Source of the DNA: Myxococcus stipitatus
Lineage (GTDB): Bacteria > Myxococcota > Myxococcia > Myxococcales > Myxococcaceae
Direction: 5' to 3'
Length of the DNA: 64,000 nucleotides
NCBI RefSeq assembly: GCF_021412625.1
Contig: NZ_JAKCFI010000013.1
Span: forward strand, 124,001-188,000
Part shown: piece after piece, positions 45,470-52,191 of the stretch
How the letters are laid out: each line of letters begins with the position of its first letter
Position numbering within the stretch: the first letter of the stretch is position 1
Notes under the pieces: generated by a model
Database searches by the model: none
Told to the model about the DNA's origin: nothing
The model's input: only the letters and a program-made list of their open reading frames with translations
Made by a program: the position numbers and the translations under genes

Positions 45470-46132
45470 ATGTTCACCGGACTCATTCAGGACATTGGCC
45501 ACGTGGAGCGCGTCATCCCCGGGGGGATGACGGACCTGTGGATTCGCACGTCCCTGGGCGCCTCGTCCTTCGCGCTGGGCGAGTCCATCGCCGTGGATGG
45601 CGCCTGCCTCACGGTGGTGGAGCGCGCGGGGGAGGCGTTCCGGGTCCAGGCCGCGCCGGAGACGCTGCGGCGCACGACGCTGGACGCGGTGCGGCCGGGC
45701 GACCGGGTCAACCTGGAGCGGGCGCTGGCGCTGGGGGACCGGCTGGGCGGGCACCTGGTCTCCGGGCACGTGGACCAGGTCAGCCAGGTGCTGGAGACCT
45801 ACCCGGAGGGCGGCTCGTGGGTGATGGTGTTCGGCCTGCCGGCGGAGCTGGCGCCCTACTTCATCGAGAAGGGCTCGGTGGCCATCGACGGCATCAGCCT
45901 CACCGTCAACTCCGTGGGGGCGGACCGCTTCGGCGTGCAGCTCATCCCGGAGACCCAGGAGCGCACCACGCTGCGGGCCAAGCAGGTGGGGGCCCGGGTG
46001 AACCTGGAGGCGGACCCCATTGGCAAGTACGTGGCCCGGCTGTTCCTGCTCCAGCGGGGGCAGGGGGGCGTCCCGGGAGGGAGCGGGCTGACGGAGGCGG
46101 CTGTCCGGGCGGCGGGCTTCGGAACGCCGTAG
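45470..46132 (+). CDS. ribE: Riboflavin synthase alpha chain
   Basis: 220 residues. MFTGLIQDIGHVERV is the diagnostic start. Two lumazine-binding repeats: SIAVDGACLTVVE with HLVSGHVDQVSQV in the first, and GSVAIDGISLTVNSV in the second. It dismutates two molecules of 6,7-dimethyl-8-ribityllumazine to riboflavin. The C-terminal ~25 residues are Gly-rich and not part of the fold. It precedes ribH by 39 nt; ribBA is not between them. Confidence 0.96.
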   Translation: MFTGLIQDIGHVERVIPGGMTDLWIRTSLGASSFALGESIAVDGACLTVVERAGEAFRVQAAPETLRRTTLDAVRPGDRVNLERALALGDRLGGHLVSGHVDQVSQVLETYPEGGSWVMVFGLPAELAPYFIEKGSVAIDGISLTVNSVGADRFGVQLIPETQERTTLRAKQVGARVNLEADPIGKYVARLFLLQRGQGGVPGGSGLTEAAVRAAGFGTP

Positions 46133-46158
46133 CAGGCGACGCCGGGGCACAGGTGGTG

Positions 46159-46164
46159 TAGGAA
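46159..46164 (+). promoter_or_regulatory. -10-like hexamer TAGGAA, candidate leaderless start of ribH
   Basis: GGTG-TAGGAA ends 7 nt (GCCCCGC) before the ribH ATG at 46172, although AGGAAG could also act as a close ribosome site. Confidence 0.25.
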
Positions 46165-46171
46165 GCCCCGC

Positions 46172-46675
46172 ATGCCTCGCTACATCGAAGGTGACTTTTT
46201 GCCCCCCAAGGGCCGCTTCGCCATCTGCGTGGCCCGCTTCAACGGCTTCATCACCGAGGAGCTGGCCAAGGGTGCCGTGGACACGCTGCTGCGCCACGGC
46301 GTCGCGGACGCCGACGTGGACGTGTACCGCTGCCCCGGCACCTATGAGCTGCCCGGCCTCGTGCGCCGCGTCGCCGAATCGCGCCAGTACGCGGGCGTCG
46401 TCGCCCTGGGCGCCGTCATCCGCGGCGGCACGCCCCACTTCGACTACGTGGCGGGGGAGTGCGCCAAGGGCATCGGCTCGGTGGCCTTCGACGCGGCGGC
46501 CGCCAGCCCCGCGACGTCCGTCACCTTCGGCGTGCTCACCACGGACACCGTGGAGCAGGCCATCGACCGGGCGGGCGTGAAGGCGGGCAACAAGGGCGCG
46601 GAGGCCACGCTGGCCTGTATCGAAATGGTCAACCTGTTCTCGCGCATGGCCACCCTCGACGGGAAGAAGGGCTGA
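46172..46675 (+). CDS. ribH: 6,7-dimethyl-8-ribityllumazine synthase
   Basis: 167 residues from ATG 46172. Substrate-binding FNGFITEELAKGAVDTL, the PGTYELPGLVRRVA segment, the catalytic His region AVIRGGTPHFDYVAGE and FGVLTTDTVEQAIDRAG are all present. It joins the pyrimidine and butanone-phosphate precursors of riboflavin, forming large oligomers. It is followed by nusB after 2 nt, a very common pairing. Confidence 0.96.
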   Translation: MPRYIEGDFLPPKGRFAICVARFNGFITEELAKGAVDTLLRHGVADADVDVYRCPGTYELPGLVRRVAESRQYAGVVALGAVIRGGTPHFDYVAGECAKGIGSVAFDAAAASPATSVTFGVLTTDTVEQAIDRAGVKAGNKGAEATLACIEMVNLFSRMATLDGKKG

Positions 46676-46677
46676 CC

Positions 46678-47109
46678 ATGGGCGCGCGCAGAACGGGACG
46701 TGAGCGTGCGTTGCAGGCGCTCTACCAGCTGGAGATGACCCCGAGCTCGTCCGCCCTGGACGCCCTGGAGTCGGCCTGGACGGCCTCCGAGGAGAAGGAG
46801 AGCGCCAAGCGCGACCCGGACGCGGTGCGCTTCGCCCGCGAGCTGGTGGAGGGCGTGCAGTCCCACCGCGCGGAGATCGACCGGCTCATCGAGGCGCACA
46901 GCCACAACTGGCGCCTGGACCGCATGTCGCGCATCGACCGCAACGTGCTGCGCGTGGGCATCTTCGAGCTGAAGTACCGGCCGGACATCCCTCGCAAGGT
47001 CACCATCAACGAGGCGGTGGAGCTGGGGAAGAACTTCGGGACCGAGGAGTCCAGCGCCTTCGTCAACGGCCTGCTGGACCGGGTGGCCGTGGCGCTCAAC
47101 AAGGCGTGA
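46678..47109 (+). CDS. nusB: Transcription antitermination factor NusB
   Basis: 143 residues from ATG 46678. All-helical NusB fold: GRERALQALYQLEMT at the start, MSRIDRNVLRVGIFELKY in the middle, and INEAVELGKNFGTEESSAFVNGLLDRV at the end. It works with NusE on boxA RNA in rRNA transcription. Starts 2 nt after ribH; 31 nt before the M17-like gene. Confidence 0.96.
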   Translation: MGARRTGRERALQALYQLEMTPSSSALDALESAWTASEEKESAKRDPDAVRFARELVEGVQSHRAEIDRLIEAHSHNWRLDRMSRIDRNVLRVGIFELKYRPDIPRKVTINEAVELGKNFGTEESSAFVNGLLDRVAVALNKA

Positions 47110-47140
47110 GCCGCCGGCGCGCCAGCGGGAGGGACGGGCC

Positions 47141-47632
47141 GTGAGCCAGACGACGACGCACGACATCGGGATGGAGGGGCTGGACTCGCTGACCGGCGTG
47201 GACGCCCTGTGCCTGTTCGTGGCCGAGGACGACCGGCCCCTGCCCGCCACCGCGGGCTTCGTCGACTGGCGCCTGTGCGGCGCGCTGTCGCGGGTGCTCC
47301 AGGGCGGGTTCTTCTCCGGGACGAAGGACGACTGGCTCCTGCTGCCCTCGGACGGGAAGCTGGAGGTGCCGCGCGTCTTCGTCGTGGGGCTGGGGCGCCG
47401 CAAGACGCTCGACGCGGACGGCCTGCGCGAGGCGCTGGCGGAGGCGGGCAAGGTGCTCAGCCGCGCCCGGGTGGAGTCCGTGGCGCTGGAGGTCCCGGGC
47501 GCGGGGGCGCTGGAGGACGCGGCGAGGGCGGAGGCCTTCCAGAAGGGCTTCGTCCCCGCGTTCAAGGGCGCGCGGGTGGCGCTGCTGGCCGACAAGGGCC
47601 TCGTTCGTCTCCTACCAGCCAGGAAGGGCTGA
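47141..47632 (+). CDS. Stand-alone leucyl aminopeptidase (M17) N-terminal domain protein
   Basis: 163 residues from GTG 47141, GGGAGGGAC 6 nt upstream. The protein resembles the macro-like N-terminal domain of M17 aminopeptidases (CLFVAEDDRPLPATAGFVDW, GTKDDWLLLPSDGKLEVPRVFVVGLG here shortened to its known blocks, and RKTLDADGLREALAEAG). The metal-binding catalytic domain (with NTDAEGR) is absent; the coding region stops and the cheY gene follows after 51 nt. In other bacteria such orphan domains are annotated as peptidase M17 family. It may bind a nucleotide-like ligand or regulate another protein. It lies between nusB and the chemosensory genes. Confidence 0.72.
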   Translation: MSQTTTHDIGMEGLDSLTGVDALCLFVAEDDRPLPATAGFVDWRLCGALSRVLQGGFFSGTKDDWLLLPSDGKLEVPRVFVVGLGRRKTLDADGLREALAEAGKVLSRARVESVALEVPGAGALEDAARAEAFQKGFVPAFKGARVALLADKGLVRLLPARKG

Positions 47633-47656
47633 GGACCTGCGACCGGACAGGGCTTC

Positions 47657-47665
47657 TGCTAGCAT
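47657..47665 (+). promoter_or_regulatory. Extended -10-like element before cheY
   Basis: TGC-TAGCAT (extended -10 form TGnTAnnnT) lies 18-24 nt before the GTG/ATG starts of cheY. It may be the start of the chemosensory operon. Confidence 0.4.
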
Positions 47666-47689
47666 GGGCCCCGTCCGGGGCGTGTGCTC

Positions 47690-48064
47690 ATGCGTGTCAA
47701 GGTGTTGATCGTCGAGGACTCCAAGGCGTCGCGCGAGTACATCGCGTCGACGGTGGAGGCCGTGGAAGGCATCGATGCGGTGGTGACCTCGAGCGGGTTC
47801 GAGGCGCTGAAGCTGCTGCCGCGCCACCGGTTCGACCTCATCATCACCGACATCAACATGCCCGACATCAACGGGCTGGAGCTCATCAACTTCGTCAAGA
47901 AGAACCCCAACTACCGGGACGTGCCGCTGTTCATCATCACGACGGAGGGGCGCGAGCAGGACCGCGACAGGGGCATGGCGCTCGGCGCGGCGGAGTACCT
48001 GGTCAAGCCCTTCCAGCCCGGGAGCCTGGAGTCGCTCCTGCGCAGGTACCTGAAGCTGCCGTGA
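47690..48064 (+). CDS. CheY-like receiver protein, first gene of chemosensory operon
   Basis: 124 residues from ATG 47690; GTG 47684 would add two. A single receiver domain: VLIVEDSKASREYI, phosphoacceptor Asp54 in DLIITDINMPDINGLEL, Thr in FIITTEGRE and Lys in EYLVKPFQPG. The wording is that of CheY proteins rather than of OmpR-type receivers. It overlaps cheA by 4 nt (GTGA), so the two are coupled. Output is likely by binding a partner protein, since there is no DNA-binding domain. Confidence 0.92.
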   Translation: MRVKVLIVEDSKASREYIASTVEAVEGIDAVVTSSGFEALKLLPRHRFDLIITDINMPDINGLELINFVKKNPNYRDVPLFIITTEGREQDRDRGMALGAAEYLVKPFQPGSLESLLRRYLKLP

Positions 48065-50670
48065 GTCCCGCGAGCAAGGCCCTGGCCGAGTTCGTGGCCG
48101 AGGCGACGGAGATCCTCGAGGCGCTCGGCAAGGACCTGCTGGTGCTCGACGAGCGTCGGGGCCAGGAGGCGGACCCGGAGCGCGTCAACGGCATCTTCCG
48201 CGCCGCGCACTCGCTCAAGGGGTTGGCGGGGCTGTTCGGCCAGGAGCGCATCTCCCGGCTGGCGCACGGCACCGAGGACCTGTTGGACCGGCTGCGGCTG
48301 GGCAAGCTGCTGCTCGACGACGCGGTGCTGGACACGCTCATCGAGGCGCTGGACGCGTTCCAGGCGCTGCTGGCGGAGACGGCGCACGGCACCCAGTCCG
48401 ACGGGCTGACGCGCCGGGCCGAGGGGATGGCGGAGCGGCTGGGGCGGCTGGGCGCGCCCGTGGCCTCGCGGGACGAGGACCCGCTGGAGCGGCTGGAGCT
48501 GGACGCGCAGGTGCGCGCCGTCTTCACGGAGTACGAGGAGCACCGCCTGCGGGAGAACGTGCGGCGCGGCGTGTCGCTGTGGCGCGTGCGCGCGGCCTTC
48601 GACCTGTCCGACTTCGACAAGGGCCTGGCGGACCTGAACACGCGCCTCAAGCCGCTGGGCGAGGTCATCAGCACGCTGCCCTCCGCGCAGCCGGGCGGCG
48701 CGCATGGCATCGCGTTCGACCTCATCTTCGGGGCGCGGGTGGCCCGGGCGGAGCTGGAGTCGGGCCTGGAGGGCACGCCCGCGGAGCTGTCCCAGCTGCA
48801 GGTGCGCCCGGCGTCCGCGGTGGACCGCTCCGCGGAGGCCCTGGCCCACGCCGTGAACGAGCGCGAGTCGTCCCACGCCGCGCTCGTCGTCACCTCTGCG
48901 ATGGAGGCCGTGCCCCAGACGCCCGCCCCCAAGCGAGGGGGACGCAAGAAGGCCACCCGGGCGTCGCCGGGGCCCCGCGCCGACGCCGCGACCCCCGGAC
49001 CGCCGGGCCCGCTTCCCCGCGTGGAGGAGTCCGCGCGCGCCGCGACCGACGAGGCGCCGGCGCTCCGTGCCGGGTCGAGCGCCGCGTCGCCTGGACCCTC
49101 GGAGGCCCAGGCGTGGTTGCCGCTGCCGGACTCGGGCGTCTGGGGGACGCTGCACGACGCCTCGCGCGCGGAGCCCGGGAACAGGGGGCCCCGAACCGAA
49201 GGGGCCCGGGAGGGGAGTCAGGACGCGGCCAGCGCGATGGGCGCGCGGGGAGGCGGGCTCCCGCCGGGCGGCGCCGCGCCTCCGACGGAGGGGCGGGCCA
49301 CGGAGCGGCCGCCCGCCCCGGGCGCGCGGGGACCGGGCTCACCGGGACCGTCGCTGGTGACCTATCTGCAGGGCCCCGGAGGGCGTGCCCCTGGCAGGGC
49401 GGCGCAGGCGTCGGACCGGCCCGTGGCGCCCGCGCCAGTCCCCGCCGAGTCCTCGCTGCGTTCGCTGACGCAGACGGTGCGCGTGGACATCGGCAAGCTG
49501 GATGGCCTCATCAACATGGTGGGCGAGCTGCTGCTCATCAAGGCCAACCTCCAGCGCCTGGCCGAGTCGGCGCGGGTCGACGGCGCGGTGCCGCTCTCCA
49601 AGCTGTTCGGCCAGGAGCTGGCGCGCGAGACGCGCGGGCTGGAGCGCAAGCTCGAGGCGCTCCAGGAAGGGCTGCTGGAAGCGCGGATGGTGCCGGTGGG
49701 GCAGGTGTTCGACAAGCTGGCCCGGCTGGTGCGCCGCATCACCCGCGAGGCGGGCAAGGAGATCGACTTCGTCATCGGCGGGGGCGAGGTGGAGCTGGAC
49801 AAGCTCATCGTCGAGGAGCTGAGCGACCCGCTGATGCACCTCATCCGCAACGCCATCGACCATGGCGTGGAGCCGCCGGACGCGCGGCTGTCCGCGGGCA
49901 AGCCCCGCCGGGCGGTGGTGGCGTTGCGCGCGGAGCAGAAGGGCAATCACGTCGTCATCGAGGTGAGCGACGACGGGGCGGGCATCGACGAATTGCGCGT
50001 GCGCGAGGTGGCGCTGGGCCGGGGGCTCATCACCTTCGCGCAGGCGGAGGAGATGGGGCGCCGCGAGCTGCTCAACCTCATCTTCCTGCCGGGCTTCTCC
50101 ACCGCGCGCAGCGTGTCCGAGCTGTCCGGCCGGGGCGTGGGCCTGGACGTGGTGAAGAACAACCTGGGCAACCTCTCCGGCATCATCGACGTGTGGAGCG
50201 AGCGCGGGAGGGGCACGTCCTTCCACCTGACGCTCCCCGTCACGCTGGCCATCATCCGGGCGCTGGTGGTGGGGGTGAGCGCCCGCACCTACGCGGTGCC
50301 GCTCAACAGCGTGTTGGAGATCCTCTCCGTCCAGCCGGGGGACATCCGCACGCTGGAGCGGCGCGAGGTGCTCGACGTGCGCGGGCAGACGCTGCCCTTC
50401 GTGCGCCTGTCGCGGCTGTTCGGCCTGCCGGAGCGGCCGGTGAGCCGCTACTTCGTGGTGGTGGTGGGGCTGGCCCAGGAGCGGCTGGGCATCGCGGTGG
50501 ACGAGCTGCATGGCCAGCAGGACATCGTCACCAAGCCCCTGGGTGGCAGGTTGCAGTCCATCCGGGGCATCTCCGGGGCCACGGACCTGGGCAACCGGCG
50601 CACGGTGCTGGTGCTGGACGTGGCCGCCCTCCTGGAAGAGGGCATGGCCCAGGAGCGCCGACGCGCGTGA
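48061..50670 (+). CDS. cheA: Chemosensory histidine kinase CheA
   Basis: 869 residues from GTG 48061. P1 Hpt domain (~1-110) with phosphorylated His50 in RAAHSLKGLAG. A P2-like domain follows (~165-270: LWRVRAAFDLSDFDKGL, LKPLGEVISTLPS). Then comes an unusually long Ala/Pro/Gly-rich linker (~285-470). P3 dimerisation is VDIGKLDGLINMVGELL. The P4 ATPase has LMHLIRNAIDHGVEPPD, SDDGAGID and GRGVGLDVVKNNL. The C-terminal P5 CheW-like domain ends near LDVAALLEEG. It phosphorylates CheY and CheB partners. No receptor is encoded nearby. GTGA overlap with cheY. Confidence 0.96.
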   Translation: MSPASKALAEFVAEATEILEALGKDLLVLDERRGQEADPERVNGIFRAAHSLKGLAGLFGQERISRLAHGTEDLLDRLRLGKLLLDDAVLDTLIEALDAFQALLAETAHGTQSDGLTRRAEGMAERLGRLGAPVASRDEDPLERLELDAQVRAVFTEYEEHRLRENVRRGVSLWRVRAAFDLSDFDKGLADLNTRLKPLGEVISTLPSAQPGGAHGIAFDLIFGARVARAELESGLEGTPAELSQLQVRPASAVDRSAEALAHAVNERESSHAALVVTSAMEAVPQTPAPKRGGRKKATRASPGPRADAATPGPPGPLPRVEESARAATDEAPALRAGSSAASPGPSEAQAWLPLPDSGVWGTLHDASRAEPGNRGPRTEGAREGSQDAASAMGARGGGLPPGGAAPPTEGRATERPPAPGARGPGSPGPSLVTYLQGPGGRAPGRAAQASDRPVAPAPVPAESSLRSLTQTVRVDIGKLDGLINMVGELLLIKANLQRLAESARVDGAVPLSKLFGQELARETRGLERKLEALQEGLLEARMVPVGQVFDKLARLVRRITREAGKEIDFVIGGGEVELDKLIVEELSDPLMHLIRNAIDHGVEPPDARLSAGKPRRAVVALRAEQKGNHVVIEVSDDGAGIDELRVREVALGRGLITFAQAEEMGRRELLNLIFLPGFSTARSVSELSGRGVGLDVVKNNLGNLSGIIDVWSERGRGTSFHLTLPVTLAIIRALVVGVSARTYAVPLNSVLEILSVQPGDIRTLERREVLDVRGQTLPFVRLSRLFGLPERPVSRYFVVVVGLAQERLGIAVDELHGQQDIVTKPLGGRLQSIRGISGATDLGNRRTVLVLDVAALLEEGMAQERRRA

Positions 50671-50695
50671 GGCGCGCCGCGTCCGGCCCCGGCGG

Positions 50696-50704
50696 TGCTA
50701 TCCT
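50696..50704 (+). promoter_or_regulatory. Extended -10-like element, candidate leaderless start of cheW
   Basis: TGC-TATCCT ends 8 nt before the GTG at 50713, with no ribosome binding site in between (CCCTCGCC). A GTG at 50695 is an alternative start that overlaps the element. Confidence 0.35.
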
Positions 50705-50712
50705 CCCTCGCC

Positions 50713-51279
50713 GTGTCCCGGTTCGCCGAACTGCTCGACGACTTCTTCTTCCGCCCGGACGAGGACGTCAGCGGCCTGCAGGACTTCGCCTCCGGCAGCG
50801 ACGGGGCGTCGTCCGTGCTGCCCGAGGAGGTCCCCGAGGAGTACCTGGCGTTCCGCCTGGAGGGCGAGTCCTACGCGGTGCCCATCCGCGCGGTGCGGGA
50901 GATTTCCAAGGTGCCGCCCCTGACGGAGCTTCCCCGCGCCGAGCCCCAGCTGTTGGGGTTGATGAACCTGCGGGGTGAGCTGCTGCCCGCCTACGACGTG
51001 AAGGTGCGGCTGGGGCTGGCGGAGAAGGCGCCCCTCGTCGCGGGGCCGGAGGCGCCGCCGGCGCCGCGCGACGCGCGCATCATCGTCCTGCGCACGGAGG
51101 CGGGGCCCGCGGGGGTCTGGGTGGATGGAGTGGCGGGCGTGGTGCGGCTCAAGCCGTCCATGGTGGAGCCTCCGCCGGCGAGCCTGCGCATGGGGGACCG
51201 CGACTGCGTCGTCGGAATCGGGCGGCGGGGCCCCTCGCTCTACATCCTCCTCGACCCGGAACAGGCGCTGGCGCCATGA
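50713..51279 (+). CDS. CheW-like coupling protein (first copy)
   Basis: 188 residues from GTG 50713. A ~45-residue acidic N-terminal extension (LLDDFFFRPDEDVSG) precedes the CheW fold: EYLAFRLEGESYAVPIRAVREI, then LLGLMNLRGELLPAYDVKVRLGL and ARIIVLRTEAGPAGVWVDGV, quoted in blocks. An internal Ala/Pro-rich insert breaks the fold near residues 110-125. It should bridge CheA and a receptor. It overlaps the next cheW by 4 nt (ATGA). The two CheW copies are clearly different. Confidence 0.88.
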   Translation: MSRFAELLDDFFFRPDEDVSGLQDFASGSDGASSVLPEEVPEEYLAFRLEGESYAVPIRAVREISKVPPLTELPRAEPQLLGLMNLRGELLPAYDVKVRLGLAEKAPLVAGPEAPPAPRDARIIVLRTEAGPAGVWVDGVAGVVRLKPSMVEPPPASLRMGDRDCVVGIGRRGPSLYILLDPEQALAP

Positions 51280-51794
51280 GGGACCCGGTCAACCTGCTGC
51301 CGCGCCGCCCCCGGGCGGTGGAGGACGCGCCCGACGCGGACGCCCAGGTCCAGCTGTGCGCCTTCTTCGTGGGCGACGACGAGTACGTGCTCGACATCCG
51401 TCGCGTGGAGGAGGTCCTCCCCGTCCAGCGCGTCACGGCGATTCCGCACTCGCCCGCCTTCGTCGAGGGCGTGCTGCACCTGCGCGGCGTCGTGCTGCCG
51501 GTGGTGGACCTGCGCAAGCGGTTGCAGGGCGTTCCCGCGGCCGAGTCGCGCAAGGCACGGATGCTGGTGTGCAAGCTGGGCCCCCGGCGGGTCGTCGTGC
51601 GCGTGGACCGCGTGGCGGAGGTGCTGCGCGTGCGCCGGGGCGACATCAAGCCCGCGCCCGCGTTGATGGTCGCGGGCCGCTCGCCGTTCGTCGTGGGCGT
51701 CTGCGGTCCGCCGGATCGCCTGAGGCTGCTGCTGGACTTGAAGGCCCTGCTGCGCGCGGAGCTGGCGCGAGAAGGGGCCCACCAACCGAAGTGA
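51276..51794 (+). CDS. CheW-like coupling protein (second copy)
   Basis: 172 residues from ATG 51276. After ~22 residues the CheW fold begins: QLCAFFVGDDEYVLDIRRVEEVLP, GVLHLRGVVLPVVDLRKRL and RRVVVRVDRVAEVLRV. The C-terminus is a helical stretch RLLLDLKALLRAEL. Coupled to the preceding cheW gene by 4-nt overlap. Two distinct CheW proteins may allow two contact interfaces in a signalling array. Confidence 0.9.
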   Translation: MRDPVNLLPRRPRAVEDAPDADAQVQLCAFFVGDDEYVLDIRRVEEVLPVQRVTAIPHSPAFVEGVLHLRGVVLPVVDLRKRLQGVPAAESRKARMLVCKLGPRRVVVRVDRVAEVLRVRRGDIKPAPALMVAGRSPFVVGVCGPPDRLRLLLDLKALLRAELAREGAHQPK

Positions 51795-51813
51795 GCATGA
51801 GTGGGAGCCTGAC

Positions 51814-52191
51814 GTGGGCCGCGGGAACCTGGACAACCATCGCCGCATCCTCGGGATCTGCTTCATCCTGACCAACGCGCTGTCGCTGGTCGCCGCCGTG
51901 TTCGCGTTCGGCGCCTTCTCCATCGGGAGTTCGATACTCCACGAGTCGACGCCCACGCAGGACCTGACCCTCTTCTGGCTCCTCGCGGGCCTCGGCGTCG
52001 GGTGTCTCCTGTTGATGGGCCTGCCGGGCATCATCGCGGGCGTCGGACTGCTGAAGCGGCGGCGCTGGTCGAGGTTGCTGTCGTTGATCGTCGGCGCCAT
52101 CGGCCTGACCAACGTCCCGTTCGGCACGCTCCTGGGCATCTACGCCATCTGGTTCTACGTGCAGCCCGGCTCGGAGCGCGTGCTCGAATGA
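51814..52191 (+). CDS. Small membrane protein of chemosensory operon
   Basis: 125 residues from GTG 51814, with GGGAG 6 nt upstream. Two or three membrane segments: ILGICFILTNALSLVAAVFAFGAF (~11-34), TLFWLLAGLGVGCLLLMGLPGIIAGVGLL (~51-79, probably two helices) and LLSLIVGAIGLTNVPFGTLLGIYAIWFYV. Gly- and Ile-rich, without known motifs. Its stop overlaps the HEAT-repeat start (ATGA). It occupies the place where a receptor gene might be expected in such operons but shows no methyl-accepting signalling domain. Confidence 0.78.
   Translation: MGRGNLDNHRRILGICFILTNALSLVAAVFAFGAFSIGSSILHESTPTQDLTLFWLLAGLGVGCLLLMGLPGIIAGVGLLKRRRWSRLLSLIVGAIGLTNVPFGTLLGIYAIWFYVQPGSERVLE

Noticed and set aside
47209..48060. 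Upstream in-frame extension of cheA
   Set aside because: It crosses the M17-like and cheY genes in another frame; the Hpt domain begins right after GTG 48061.
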